DNA from: Larix sibirica
Lineage: Eukaryota > Streptophyta > Pinopsida > Pinales > Pinaceae
DNA: 22,997 bases
Direction: 5' to 3'
Assembly (NCBI GenBank): GCA_004151065.3
Contig: NWUY0300012092.1
Coordinates: 6,242 to 29,238, forward strand
Shown here: piece after piece, positions 1 through 11,600 of the stretch
Layout of the letters: every line of letters starts with the position of its first letter
How positions within the stretch are numbered: the stretch's first letter is position 1
The notes under the pieces: model-generated
Databases searched by the model: none
What the model saw: only the letters and a program-made list of their open reading frames with translations
Told to the model about the DNA's origin: nothing
Position numbers and translations under genes: made by a program

Positions 1-18
1 CGGATTAATGGGGGGGAA
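1..18 (+). repeat. Polypurine tract of an LTR retrotransposon
   Basis: A run of seven G followed by AA (10-18) sits directly before TGTTAG, the usual order of polypurine tract and LTR start in Ty1/copia-like elements. The element body to the left is outside the window. Confidence 0.5.
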
Positions 19-937
19 TGTTAGAAACCTAATCCGAACGAATTCAGGTTTTATAAAAATGTAAATAATTAATAAATAGGAATATGAAGTCCAATGGACT
101 TCATCGGACCTCTTGACAGCTGAAGCCAAAGGGTCACCTACTCATGTATAAAATAACCATTCTCGTTCAATGAAATTCAACAATCTAGGAGTTATTCAGA
201 TTCTAACAATCACAAAAAATATAGAATCTTTAAACTCTATAAATAACCAAAACATATTTATTAAAAAATAAACACAAATACATCCACAAGAAAGCGAACA
301 CAAGAATATGAAAACAACCGTTCAGGGAAGGCAATACCATTAAATATTCCTTATGGAAGGAATCACTCCACAAGCCATATGATTGCTACAACTATTACAT
401 CCAACATACTCCATATGACATCTCATTACATTGCTTCTACTTTATATAGTTTTTGTCTAACCTCTTAGGTGCTTTCTATATAATGAACTTTCTTGTCGGT
501 GGAACCTTCTAGATACTTCTTAGAGAATGAATATTTTAGGAGGCATGACCTTCTAGTAAGTCTTATTACAATTATTACTTCACACATGGGCCTTATTTAA
601 TAAAAATGACCTCAATCATAGTATTATCCTCTTTGATACCTTTCTTGCTACCTCATATTATCCCCCTAGGTACATTACACAAATTTTGATTTATGTTTGA
701 GTTTAATTTTTTATCTAAAGTGAAATATGTTATGTTACTATATCTGATAAGATTAATTGATGGATAGATTATTTTTATATAGTTTTAAGATGGAAATGAA
801 ATGATTCTTTTCCCTGCATAGAAAATCTTATATTTTGAGTTTTTTTGTTCTATTTTTCGAGTTTCATTTAGTCTTGAGCTGAGTTATTGTTGAGTCCCAA
901 GCTACCCAAGTTTTTGTTGAGATTGATTCTCACAACA
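19..937 (+). repeat. Possible copia-like LTR
   Basis: It begins TGTTAG after the purine tract. A CA at 936-937 (TTCTCACAACA) is followed by TTAGTC, weakly like a primer-binding site. That would make an LTR of about 919 bp. The right end is uncertain and no second LTR is visible. AT-rich, with no coding. Confidence 0.4.
147..155 (+). promoter_or_regulatory. TATA-like box inside the putative LTR
   Basis: TATAAAATA lies about 130 bp into the putative LTR, a plausible place for an LTR promoter. It is based on the motif only. Confidence 0.3.
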
Positions 938-1471
938 TTAGTCTCCCCCCACTCGAGTGATTAACTCGCATAATAATGGAGAAGCTTCTCAAGAAGTATG
1001 CTCAAGAAGCTATTATTGGGGTTTATTCTATCGAAGCTCTACAAGGAATAGGAAGTGTTCCCCAAACTTGCACCATATCTTGGACAAACACAACAAACTT
1101 CCAAAATATTTCCTTGGAGCTTCCCCAATATAGGGTTGCAAGCATGTCATTGAACTTATACCAAGTAGCACCCCTCCCAACATTGTATTATGCTTCACAC
1201 TTATGGATTGGATTTAACATTTTTTCCCTATCGAGGTTTTGAGTGCTTCTAGCATTACAAGCTAGGTCTTGCTCCTCCCAACAGTAGCCTAGACTTTGTA
1301 GGTAAGTTGATCCCCCACCCTTGTATTTCCCTCTCCCTTTCATCATTGTTTTGGCAAAGAAAATAAGGACAGTGTCAAGGACTCCCCCACTCCCTCCATG
1401 CTAGTTATTGTTGAAAGTGTTTCAATCGATGATTCCGAGAAGGTGTTTTTCCACCCTAGTCCTCACCATCT
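938..1471. other. Unassigned, probably decayed retroelement
   Basis: One short open frame starts at 976 (88 codons), with no recognisable family. The sequence lies between the putative LTR and a LINE-like remnant. Nothing further can be supported. Confidence 0.3.
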
Positions 1472-2260
1472 GTGGTTTCTCCCTTTGTTGTGGCAACAAA
1501 GCTCACAGAGTACCACCAATCCTTCAAAGATGTGTTCAACAATCCAAGAGTCTATCTCCGCATGAAAGAAAGCAACTCCACAACTAGCCAACATCATAGT
1601 AAACCTAGTGAAATGCACCCTATCCTTCAAGCCTCTTCTCCATGGTTACAAGGATATATTAAACACTATGAAGAGCATGCTCTAATCAAAATATTTAAAT
1701 TTAAAATGGTCTTTCCTTCATCCTTAGTACCAATGCACCAGAGTAAGAAACAATTGGACATTAGATTAGAGGGTAGGCTTTTCCTCTAGAGGATTTTATC
1801 TTATATTCAAAGAAACTAGAAGACCGTTGGAAGGCCGTGGTGGAGGGACCATGGTTTTGGCTCAAAGTTTAGGACTCCTCTTCAAACCTCAATTTTTTCT
1901 TGAATTTAACATTGCATCAATGATTATCTCATCAACCCTAGTTTGAGTGACACTATCAAACCTCTCAATCTACTAGTAGAATGAGGAGAGATATTGCAAG
2001 AAAATAGAAATTCATTAGAAATATTCATTAAGATAGATGCTAGTCAAGAGGATAAAGGTATTTTTACCTTTGTCGGGCATTTGTGTTCAACTTGCTCAAA
2101 GGCCTAGCAAACAATATTATTATGCAGAATGGAGACATTCATTGGATTCAACATTTAAATTATAAAAATATTATCTCTAAGGCTAGAGGCAAGATAATTT
2201 GAAGGAAGTTTGTCCAAAAGGGATAGTTAATGAAGCTTATGATACTTGTCCTTCAAGCCA
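1472..2260 (+). pseudogene. Decayed LINE ORF1-like (DUF4283) remnant
   Basis: Fragments in shifting frames resemble the ORF1/Gag-like domain of plant L1 LINEs. VVEGPWFWLK near 1840 matches the typical GGPWFW motif. FIKIDASQEDKGIFTFVGH (about 2020-2080) resembles the 'K.D..T..G..TFARICVE' block. GDIHWIQHLNYKNI (about 2130-2175) resembles the 'W.Q.LDYE' block before the zinc knuckle. Several stops and shifts make it non-functional. It could instead be a gag-like region of an LTR element. Confidence 0.45.
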
Positions 2261-2321
2261 TGATGGATTCCAACAAATCAAATTAATTATGAAAGAAAAT
2301 AAATTATGGATGAGCAGTGAA

Positions 2322-2440
2322 ATAGTTTGAACCAAAACTAGAGGTTAACCACCACTAACAAAAGGAATCACCCTAAAGATAGTTCGAACCAAAACTAGAG
2401 GTTATATAACCAACAACTAACAAAAGGAATCACCCTGAAG
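2322..2440 (+). repeat. 57-62 bp imperfect tandem duplication
   Basis: Copy 1 is 2322-2378 and copy 2 is 2379-2440. Both start ATAGTT(T/C)GAACC and run to AAAGGAATCACCCT(A/G)AAG. Copy 2 carries a small insertion. It lies in the decayed LINE-like block. Confidence 0.85.
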
Positions 2441-2785
2441 ATACTTAGTTGTAGACAACTATCACTGAGAAGTACAATTTTAGGAAGGAATGCCCAACTT
2501 TTGTTGAGTTAGCAAAGCAAGGAATTCCTTGTATTAAGATACCGGCTTCAAGCTCTCAAAATATAGAGCCAAAGAAAAAATGTATCAAGAAACAAAGTTA
2601 GATCTCAAAGTTATAGTTTGCATTTGCATGAGCCTTTTAGTCTTCACTGCCTACAGTGATCACAGTGTGCACTATCTACCAATCAATTTAAAATAATTTT
2701 GTTCTCATTTAAAAAAAATATTGCATCATACTTGTATAGGTATTTCAAAATCCATGCATTTGATTATCATCTTCAACAAGTCATA
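2441..2785. other. Unassigned AT-rich stretch
   Basis: No recognisable coding. It lies between the LINE-like remnant and the gypsy remnant and is presumably decayed retroelement sequence. Confidence 0.3.
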
Positions 2786-3380
2786 AAACGCTACAAGAAC
2801 TTGAAGAAAACCTTCAATTGGCTCTAAATAGGATGAAACAAGAAGCAAATAAGCAACATGGTGAGAGGCAATTTTAATTTGAAGGGCTTATTTATGACTT
2901 TTGTGTTATAAGCAATCCACCCTCGAATAGAAGAAAAATAAAAAAAATGACTCCAAAATTTTATGGAGCTTACAAGGTCCTTGACAAGATTTGAGGTAGC
3001 TTATGAGTTGGAGTTGCCTTCCTCTTCACACATTCACAAGGTTTTCCATGTCTCTTGTCCAAAGAAATAATTGTGTTGGACATTCTAGTACACACTAAAC
3101 TTCCATAATTGGAAAAGAAAGGTTAATTGATTCTAGAACCTAAAACAAGTCTTGAAACCACACTGGTCATCTTAAAGACAACAAACCAATCACAAAGTAC
3201 CTCATCAAGTCAAAGAAGATGCCCCTAGAAGAGGGCCATGAGGATATGAGTGCTTTACACAACGACCACCTCAATCACCTCATCAAGTCAAAGATGCCTC
3301 TAGAAGAAGAGCCCCCCTAGGAAATGAGAACATTACACAGTAACCACCTCAATCACAAAGCTTTGAGGCCAAAGCATTTT
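2786..3380 (+). pseudogene. Ty3/gypsy polyprotein 3' end: integrase C-terminus and chromodomain, broken
   Basis: LQELEENLQLALNRMKQEAN matches the usual integrase C-terminal helix. TPKFYGAYKVLDKI and, after a one-base shift, AYELELPSSSHIHKVFHVSC match the GPY/F module of chromoviral integrases. A tail KYLIKSKKMPLEE corresponds to the 'EYLIKWKNLP.EDATWE' chromodomain core, and KHFEGGI to the usual end of the polyprotein. Stops and frameshifts show it is dead. Upstream pol domains are absent. Confidence 0.8.
3201..3356 (+). repeat. 78-bp tandem duplication inside the chromodomain
   Basis: Copy 1 is 3201-3278 and copy 2 is 3279-3356. Both begin CTCATCAAGTCAAAG and end CACCTCAATCAC. The unit is exactly 26 codons, so the frame is kept. 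Copy 2 later gained an in-frame TAG. Confidence 0.9.
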
Positions 3381-3390
3381 GAAGGGGGTA
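3381..3390 (+). repeat. Polypurine tract of the gypsy element
   Basis: GAAGGGGG just after the polyprotein end and just before the LTR-like TATTATGG. This is the expected place for plus-strand priming. Confidence 0.55.
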
Positions 3391-3892
3391 TATTATGGCC
3401 CTTAACACTCGTTAATGTTATTATCTTCAATACTCTCCTAATAATACATCTTCTCTCTTCTCTCATTCTTCTACTTTAGCTTTCTAAGATGAAGGCCACC
3501 CACTCTTCATGTGCATCCGCATAGAGTGATGGTATGGGAATAGCTAGCGCTAATCTCTTCTCGTGTCTATAAGAAGACCCATTGATAATCGTTTTGTGAT
3601 GTGTAGAACTCTATTGTATTGGGAGGTTTCTATTTTCCTTCACTATTTTGCATACTATTAGCAAGGGATTGTTTCTATTTTAGCTTTTTGAGATGAAGGC
3701 CACCCACTCTTCATGTACATCCGCTTAGAGTGATGGTATGGGAATAGCTAGCGCTAATCTCTTCTTCTGTCTATAAGAAGACCCATTGATAATCATCTTG
3801 TGTTGTGTGGAACTCTATTGTATTGGGAAGTTTCTATATTCAGTCACTATTTTGCATACTATTGGCAAGGGATTGTACAAAATATCATAACA
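3391..3892 (+). repeat. Ty3/gypsy LTR
   Basis: It starts TATTATGG (a likely TGTTATGG with one mutation) after the purine tract and ends CATAACA, so the ends form a short inverted repeat. The size is 502 bp. Positions 3477-3884 are two copies of a unit of about 204 bp. The next bases, AGTGGTATTTGCTG, resemble the usual TGGTATCAGAGC primer-binding site. Confidence 0.65.
3477..3884 (+). repeat. Two ~204-bp tandem repeats within the LTR
   Basis: Unit 1 starts at 3477 (TAGCTTTCTAAGATGAAGG) and unit 2 at 3681 (TAGCTTTTTGAGATGAAGG). They are highly similar along their length, including GGAATAGCTAGCGCTAATC and TTTTGCATACTATT. Confidence 0.9.
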
Positions 3893-4264
3893 AGTGGTAT
3901 TTGCTGTTTTATTACACTATGTTGGGTCATTTGAGTCATATAACAATAAACATCCACCTAGAGTGGTGGTATAGGAATACCTAGTGCTAATTTCTTCTTC
4001 TGTCTGTAAAACGACCCATTGATAATCGTCTTGTGTTGTATGTACATCCACCTAGAGTGGTGGTATGGGAATACTTCGCACTAATCTCTTCTATCTATAA
4101 GAAGGGCCATTGACAATCATCTTGTGTTGTTTATTGCTCTATTGTAATTGGGAGGTTTCTATTTTCATTCCCTATTTTGCATACTATTGACAAAGGGATT
4201 GTTTGAAATATCATAACAAGTGGTATTTGCTGTTTATTGTTTTGGGTAATTCAAATCATATAAC
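3893..4264 (+). repeat. Second, rearranged LTR end with repeated primer-site and leader
   Basis: 3893-3949 holds a primer-site-like AGTGGTATTTGCTG and a leader ending ATATAACAATAAACA. Two partial LTR units follow (about 3950-4039 and 4040-4216). Then the same ATCATAACAAGTGGTATTTG and leader occur again (about 4209-4272). The order is thus LTR, primer site, leader, partial LTR, primer site, leader. Confidence 0.75.
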
Positions 4265-5515
4265 AATAAACACTGTCAAAATGAAAAAAAGTCCATATTA
4301 ATTTTTACAATTTTCAAATTTAGTAACATGAACTTCAAATGACTGCCTAAATAAAGAATCCACCGTAAACTTCCTTCAAGGAGGTCAAACTGTCTACTTC
4401 AAGGCAAAACACATCAGAAAATTTAGGCAATAATAGAGCAAGTATTAACAGTTCCTCGTTAAAGCCTACAAATAATGACATCTGATGAATAAAATAACAA
4501 CAGAAAATGGCAGCTCGGACAGATCACACAATCACTCCTTATCATTTATATGAATTCCATTATCAACTCTCTTGGACAAAGATCGTTCTGTTGGCAAAAG
4601 CTATATGTTAATACATGGAAAAATAACAATGAAGAAACTCCACAGGACAAGCAAAACTCCAATGCTCCATGCCTTGCGCACAACAATTTCCGATAAAGAA
4701 TCTTCCTCAATACTTATCTCTCTTACAAAGCAGATGCAACAAAACATAAACCAATTCCAAGCAGAAACAATAAGTTTGCTTCACATCAGTCCCCGGACTT
4801 GATATAGACTGTAACAAATCCTTTGACAGCCAACCAATTAAAGATGGATAAATAAACAACACAATCTGAATGAAGTCGGTTTATGAGTTTTGACCATCAA
4901 ACAACTCAAATAGGGATTTACGTTCAAATAATCGAGATACATGTGCAATGTCCAAACTAATATGAAGCTTATATATCCATGGTAATAGTTGAAACTCTCA
5001 GATTCTAAGAGCTTCAGTCAAATAGATCAGATAATAAATTATCGATGTTTTGCCTGTATCATGGCAACATTTCTACCAGACTTGACAACTTGGATCCCTC
5101 TCACTTCTATACACATTTCAGGCTGGATTCAACAAAAGAATCAAAACTTCTTTTCAAATCCTTCAAGCTACTTCGAGCCTACTGCAAGAACTTGGCAACA
5201 CAAAAATAACCAATTGTGTACCCGTCTTTATGCAAACGATGTGACTGCACAATAATCAATTGTATTGTGTCATTCTTCACCGAAATGACAACCGAAGAAA
5301 CAAAATGGGACTACCGAGGCACACACCTTGAGCATGTATTGCTACCAAAGATGGCCAATGTAGTCAATAAAAAGAATTGTTTGAATGTACAGCCTGCAAC
5401 AAGCTTCTACTTGAGAGGCACTCTTCTTTTATACATTTGCATGCGTCAAGAAAGAATCGGGCATTACTGCCTTATTTCATATTGATAATTGTAGTTAATC
5501 ATGATAGCAGAGGTA
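4265..5515 (-). other. 3' untranslated region and flank of the Mei2-like gene
   Basis: About 1.25 kb between the stop codon and the LTR repeat block. Short open frames here match no family I know and look like chance. There is no transposon signature, and the composition resembles the introns, so part of it is probably 3' UTR. No canonical AATAAA on the gene strand close to the stop could be singled out, so the transcript end is not placed. Confidence 0.45.
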
Positions 5516-5686
5516 TTATTGTTCATCTTCTCCTGGAAAATTTGGAGTGCCATCGGGAGTACTTTCAAGATTTGCATGCTCCGAATCACCTTTACTTCCA
5601 CTTCCTGTTGGACTTTCTGGGTGATCTCCACTGTTGGAACCCTCATTTGAACGGACTCTAGGGTTAGCACCCATTGGGAATGGCTC
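5516..5686 (-). CDS. MEI2-like: Mei2-like exon J: C-terminal tail and stop
   Basis: 171 bp, 56 codons plus TAA (5518-5516). It starts with EPFPMGANPRVRSNEGSN, the usual continuation of the Mei2-like C-terminus, and ends in FPGEDEQ. The tail is rich in Ser, Gly, Asp and Glu. The acceptor is TTTTCAG. Confidence 0.94.
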   Translation of the reverse strand, partial: EPFPMGANPRVRSNEGSNSGDHPESPTGSGSKGDSEHANLESTPDGTPNFPGEDEQ

Positions 5687-8600
5687 CTGAAAATAAACAA
5701 TGCAACTGACCTCTCAGTCAGTTTCCCTAAAAGGATTCTTGTTCCTAAAAACGGTAGGAATAACAAATATTTGATTGCATCAGATGGCGAAGAAATTACC
5801 AGATCTCCGGCCTCTGGACCATCAGAGTGAAAAAGAATAGGACGACACCGCTTATCCTCATTCATCAAGCTAGAATTTTGAAAATGTGTTATCAAAGCAG
5901 ATTTTCCTTGTATTCGAGCATATGCGAGGGAAGCAACCTTTTCACTGTTGAACTTCTCCCATTTCTTTCCATTGAAAGCCTGTCAGTGACAAAATATTAT
6001 TGTTGGGAACCTGAATTTTTGTCATAACCTAAAGACAAAGTGCAACAACGATCCCTATGCTGATTGGTGCATTGATAAGCGGAAAACATAATATTTAACT
6101 GGAATTCAAACAAATGATGGCTCTATGAATGAATAAACTTGATTTAACATAACTCTAAAAGCGTTTGCCACACATCTACACAACTGCAAACAATTAGTAT
6201 CCATTCTCAGAAATAGCTAGATGTCCTGGAACTACGCTCAAAATTTTTCCTGAATATCCACGAGTATATCTATATCCTCAAATATTCTTAGGATCTCCTT
6301 TTACTCACGGGTAGGAAAGGTTGATAGCTTGGTTCAGGATGGAGAAAAAACAATATTAATTAAGCTTATATTTGAAAACAATCATCATCAAGGAAAAAAA
6401 AATGATCCATTACGATACATCATACCATCTATTTCATTCATAATTCTTGAAAAGTAGAGACAACAAACCTGGTAGAAAGGAATGATATGAGTTGGGGAAA
6501 TCATATTTATAAATGCATAACCAACATTGCATTTATTCTGCACAAAGACAGCAAATATTAAAAACGTAACTCCCAAATAAAAACCAAATTGGCCTTTAAT
6601 GAACATAATCAAATGAAAATGTTAAATAGCTCTGGGGCTACCTCAGTTGCTCAAATATTTTACCTTAAAATCAATAGGCAAGTAGAGAAAATCATAACTC
6701 CCGCGATGATTTTCATCAATAGCTGCTAATAGCATCTTTGAAGTATACCTAAAGAACATTGCAAGAAAGATTGAAATGTCTCAATGAAAAAGCACCAAAA
6801 ACATCTTTGTAGATAGAAAACATCAAACAACAGCTACCTATACAACTCCTGTGTGATTATATTTAAAAATTGCGAAGTAATACTTATTACATTCAGTATT
6901 TTTCTTATCAATACTTGTTACTAAGTTACTGAAGATGGAAATTCACTGAACAAATACTTGATAACAGCTAATGATGTAACACATCTCTTGCTAATATTGG
7001 ATAAGGTTATTGATATTCCTGATCTCTAGAGGAAAACTATGACATATTTTTGCTTGGTACAAAGTCCTCCCAATCAACAGAATTTTTTAGTGATTGATTG
7101 AATACTAATGCACTCTAGATGCTACATAAAATTCTAGTGTTAATCACAATCCAAACTTTCTGCAGTAGGTTATAAAGCAAAGCTTACTTGTTTGGAATGT
7201 TTTTTATCATTAGTGTTGTTCGAGAATCTTCACCACGCATTAGCTTCTCCAAGTCAAGTTGATATTGCTTCTTGTTATCTATTTGACTTGCACTGTTCTC
7301 ACTACGCCTATTTCTTCCTCGGTCATTTAGTCCATCTCCAGAGTTACCTACTGATCCTGGTCACAGGGAAAATTTGAAGGAAACATAGTTTTTTGGTAAG
7401 AGTAAAAACCTTGGCAAATCCTTAGAATCCTCAAAATGTTAACTATAAAAAAATTTGTAAGGTTCCAAGGATTTCATATCGTATTATAGAAAACAGTGGC
7501 AATTTCAAAAGTTGAACAAATTTACTGTTTAGAACTTTGGGCTAATAGGCATATTCAATTGGTCAATCTTTTTTGGCAAAAATTGAGAAAATTGGCCAAA
7601 TGGCAAATATTAGCCCTTAAAATTGTCTACAAGACTCCTGGAAACTCACCTGCAAGAAACATGTGATTCATGTGCTGGGGAGACCTCATTCCAAAACTTG
7701 GAGACCCGTTTTCAGGAACACCATTGTTTGAAATACCAAGACCAGAATTCGCAATGCCATGCCCACCAATATTTATCATGGGACTTCCACTGGCACAACT
7801 GAAACCCATGCCTCCAAATGATCCAGGGTGCATATAAGACGTCTCTGGTGAACCCGTGAAGTAACCAAGGTATGAAGGATCTCCTGAGGGAGCAGATCCA
7901 ACATGTTGATGGTGTGATGCTACAACAGAGTTCATATAGGAACCTTGTCTCCCAGAATAAGAATAACCTTGGGGATGAGGAGGACCAGTTGCATTGAATG
8001 AGTGCCCTAGAGATGGCGTCGGCCATGCTGAATTTTGAATATGACGAGGATAGGGATTTGGACTGCCCCACAAAAATTGAGGACCTGACAAAGTGCTGAT
8101 TGCACTGGAGCTTGAATTTGGATGACCAAATGATCCACTTTTAGAAATACTCACTGCTGTATAAATGGTCCCAAGAAAATGAATTAGACTGGATGGAAGA
8201 TGCAATTCTACTTGTACATAAATACCTGTTTTCATCTATATGCTTTTTATAGAAAGGAAACAGGATTAGTAATTGTACTATTCATCTCTTTCTGAAATTT
8301 AAGCCATGAACATGGTTGCAAAACTTAAGAACACTTAGTAGTTGTTATTCCCTATAACAGATCTGTGTTACTCCAGCAATGGGCATAGAATGAAAGCGGC
8401 CAATTACCTTCACGAGGTCCAAAAGAAGTAGAGCTTCCTAGTACAGGCCCAGTTCCAGATGAACTATAATGTGATAACTGCATCAAAGAACCATTCTTCT
8501 CTGGAAAAGAATGTGGGTGGTGGAATTGGCCTCCCTTTCCCAGACTGTTGACAGGGGAGATTGGATCCATCTGATTAGCTCTTCCTATGTCATTACCAAT

Positions 8601-11600
8601 AGGTCCAACTTTGGCAGAAGGTGACACCAGAGGTGGCAGGATTGCAGCCAAACCCTGTAAAGGCTTGTTTATCATAGAATTCATATTTCCAATGGCTGGT
8701 GATTGATGAATACTTTGAAAAGAGCCATTCTCACTTGGACTGCTGAAATGTGGCCAACTGCCTATTTGTATGCAAAATAGAAATAGAAGGTCAGCACAGA
8801 TTTGCAGTTCACATTTATAAGCCACATCTAGACAAAATGTTTTTAATTTTTCTGCTTGTTTCTTTGATCAACAAACTTGTTATAAGCATGTCGAATGTAC
8901 ATGCAGAGAACTACAGATCAGCATACCATACTACATAGCAACTTCTACCTTTCTGGCAATTTCTTCAATCAACCAACTTGAAATAAATTGCCCATCAAAT
9001 GTACATACAGACAAATACAGATAATATGTGGAACATGCCAGACAATGATTAAGCTTCAAGCTGCACCTTCAGAAATAGGTTCAAACAACATTCCCTATCT
9101 GGATAAGATGAATGTTTACTTACAGAATACATTGTAGACAAGCAAGATTTCTCATCTTCTCATTTTGTTACTAAAGCCAAGTCTTAAAGATACCAAAATC
9201 TTACACCAAGCCACCTTGTATATAAATTCATAATCTAGGAACAAATTCTGATCTCTAGGCATTTTAAATGAAATCATAAAGTTTGTCTTGACAGTTGCTA
9301 GTCATGTTTATTTTTGCTTGAATGAGCTTGCAGAAAGAAAAACATTCTCTGGCGATCTTCCAGTAAAGAACCTCTGTAAGAATGAAACTAACCTGGAGGT
9401 GAATCAGTCAATGGGGAACCGATTGGGTGCCGGTAACTTCTAGTTTCTTCTTGTTCCAGTTCTTGGCTAAGTTGTTGCATCAAGCTGGAAACATTACAGA
9501 TTTACAAGTATGCTTAAATTACATGAATCGTGCACGCAGAATATGAAACTAAAATCAAAAATCCAATACCCCCTTATTATTTATTCCGTATCTATTATGT
9601 ACAACACACTTACATGAAGGAAAGCAGGAAACAAACATAAATGATTTCACCATAAGGATAGAAAGAGAAAAAAATTCTTAGAAGGTGGGAAATCTAAAAG
9701 AAAACTAATTTAGAAAAAAATGACTAAATTAATTAATTTGCAAAGCCACATGCCAGCTAAAGGTAAGCTATTTGCTTTCAGAAGCCATCCTCTACCAAAG
9801 TGAACTCTCCACAAACAGGTTTCTTGTCATGCACTAGCTCCTTGCGGCATGCAACCATTCTTTTTGCATTGACTTATTTTTCATACTGTAGCAAAGAAGA
9901 AGCTATCTAGGAGGTTTATTGATGTGCCTCCAAGTTCTGAGAGTTATATGTCAAAGACTCCTTTGGATCTTGTCAGTTCTTTGATGTAGAAATGAAAGAC
10001 AAAATTATTAGCCATTGATTGTTATAGTCCATATATAAAAACCCCAAGTCCTAGACTATTCCTTGCAATATTCGTCATAAAGGATTAATTTTGCTATGAT
10101 TATGGAAAATGAAATTATTTTTAAGTCTAAATTGCCACATCCTACTATCAATGATATGATGGATATAAGGTGTATAGGGCAGATTTGGAAAGACTTCTTT
10201 CAAGCCCTCAATTTTAAAATAGCAGTGGTGATCACTGTCAAACCAATAGACAAAAGAGCTGGAATATGGGCGATATGTTGAGGGCACATAGAGATGCTGC
10301 AAAAATTTCCAAACCATATGGGAAGAGGTACTTCCATTTGCAAACTTCTTATATGAACAAGAAAAGTTTCAGCATCGATGAGTGAACTTGGAACACTGTA
10401 CCTGTATCATCCTTCAATCTCTAGGCAAAGGATTTCTAATGCATGAAAGAAAATAAGTAAACAAAGCCCATGGTATGTAGTCTTGCAGCAGATTGCACAG
10501 TGATCGTTAAAGCTAAGACCCAGGTTTAAAATCCCCCAAATGGGTGAAACCAGCTGCAAGTCCTGGATGATTTGACAGCATGGCCGCTTAGCTGAAGTAC
10601 AGTTGTGAAGAGCACTTCCAAAAAAGAAAAAAGAGAGAAAAATAAAAGCCCAAGAAAAAGATGAGTTGCATGCAGAGCAGAATAAGTCTCCTCATTCTTT
10701 CAAGGTTAAAGACTAAGTCAAATAGTTTCTTATCAATGAAAAAATAACAGATATTTTTGTCCAACTTCCAAGGTATTATAGACCTTTTACAATTTTTGAG
10801 AAAATCAAGAAAGCAGATTATTAACTACAATTGCTGCTCATTTCTAAAAGTTTAAGTGCATCTAGTTTTCCATATTTTCTTTTTTGGAAAAGGTTTTGTT
10901 ACCCACATTTGTCTCAGGTGTCCACATGTGATTTTTATCACACTTTCAGCAAGGGGGTCACAGGTTGATGATGGTATGGATGGCCTAGTGTTGATGCTTG
11001 CCTTTGTGGTGATGCCTTGGACAGTTTGTTTGGTGGATCTTCATGATATATTTGTGTTAGTAGCTATGGGGTGTGGCCTCTCGTGATGTTGCACTTCACT
11101 CATATGACACTTGTTTATGGCACATTGATCATCTTCTTGTGGAGTGCCCTAGTGCTTTGGTTTTGATTTGCCATTTAGATTACATGGATTATCTCTCTCA
11201 TGGAGCACTTGGAGTGCTCTAGCTTTTGTATGATGATATACATGTATGATGCACCATGGTATATAATGCATATATTATTGGAGAGCCCTTGTTCTTAGGC
11301 ATGTGGTTGTCTTCTTGGCATGATTATCTATCATTGCTGGTTGAGCACTCTCCTTATTTTTCTCTCTCTTGTCACGTGTGGAGGCATGCTAATGTCTTGT
11401 AGATGGGGCTATCCCCTTCTTCATGGAGATTATTGGCTATTGTGGACACCTTGCTCTTGGGTTTGATATTTTGTTATTGATTAGTGGTCTCCTTGTTACA
11501 TGGATCTATCTTCCACATATGTGTTGATGAGATGGCACATTGGAGGTTGGGTTTTGGTTGATATGTGGACATTTATTTGTGTGTTTTGAGATCTTGACCA

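Noticed and set aside
5377-5661. 94-codon plus-strand open frame opposite exon J
   Set aside because: It is antisense to a well-supported exon, with no recognisable domain.
5464-5895. 143-codon minus-strand open frame
   Set aside because: It is exon I read through the donor into the intron and then out of frame into exon J. The spliced frame fits the family and this one does not.
7712-8071. 119-codon minus-strand open frame
   Set aside because: It is a shadow of exon E in another frame, with Trp/Ser-rich content and no family match.
10440-10650. Possible SINE with a box-B-like GGTTTAAAATCC and an A-rich end
   Set aside because: No convincing box A at the right distance and no target-site duplication were seen.
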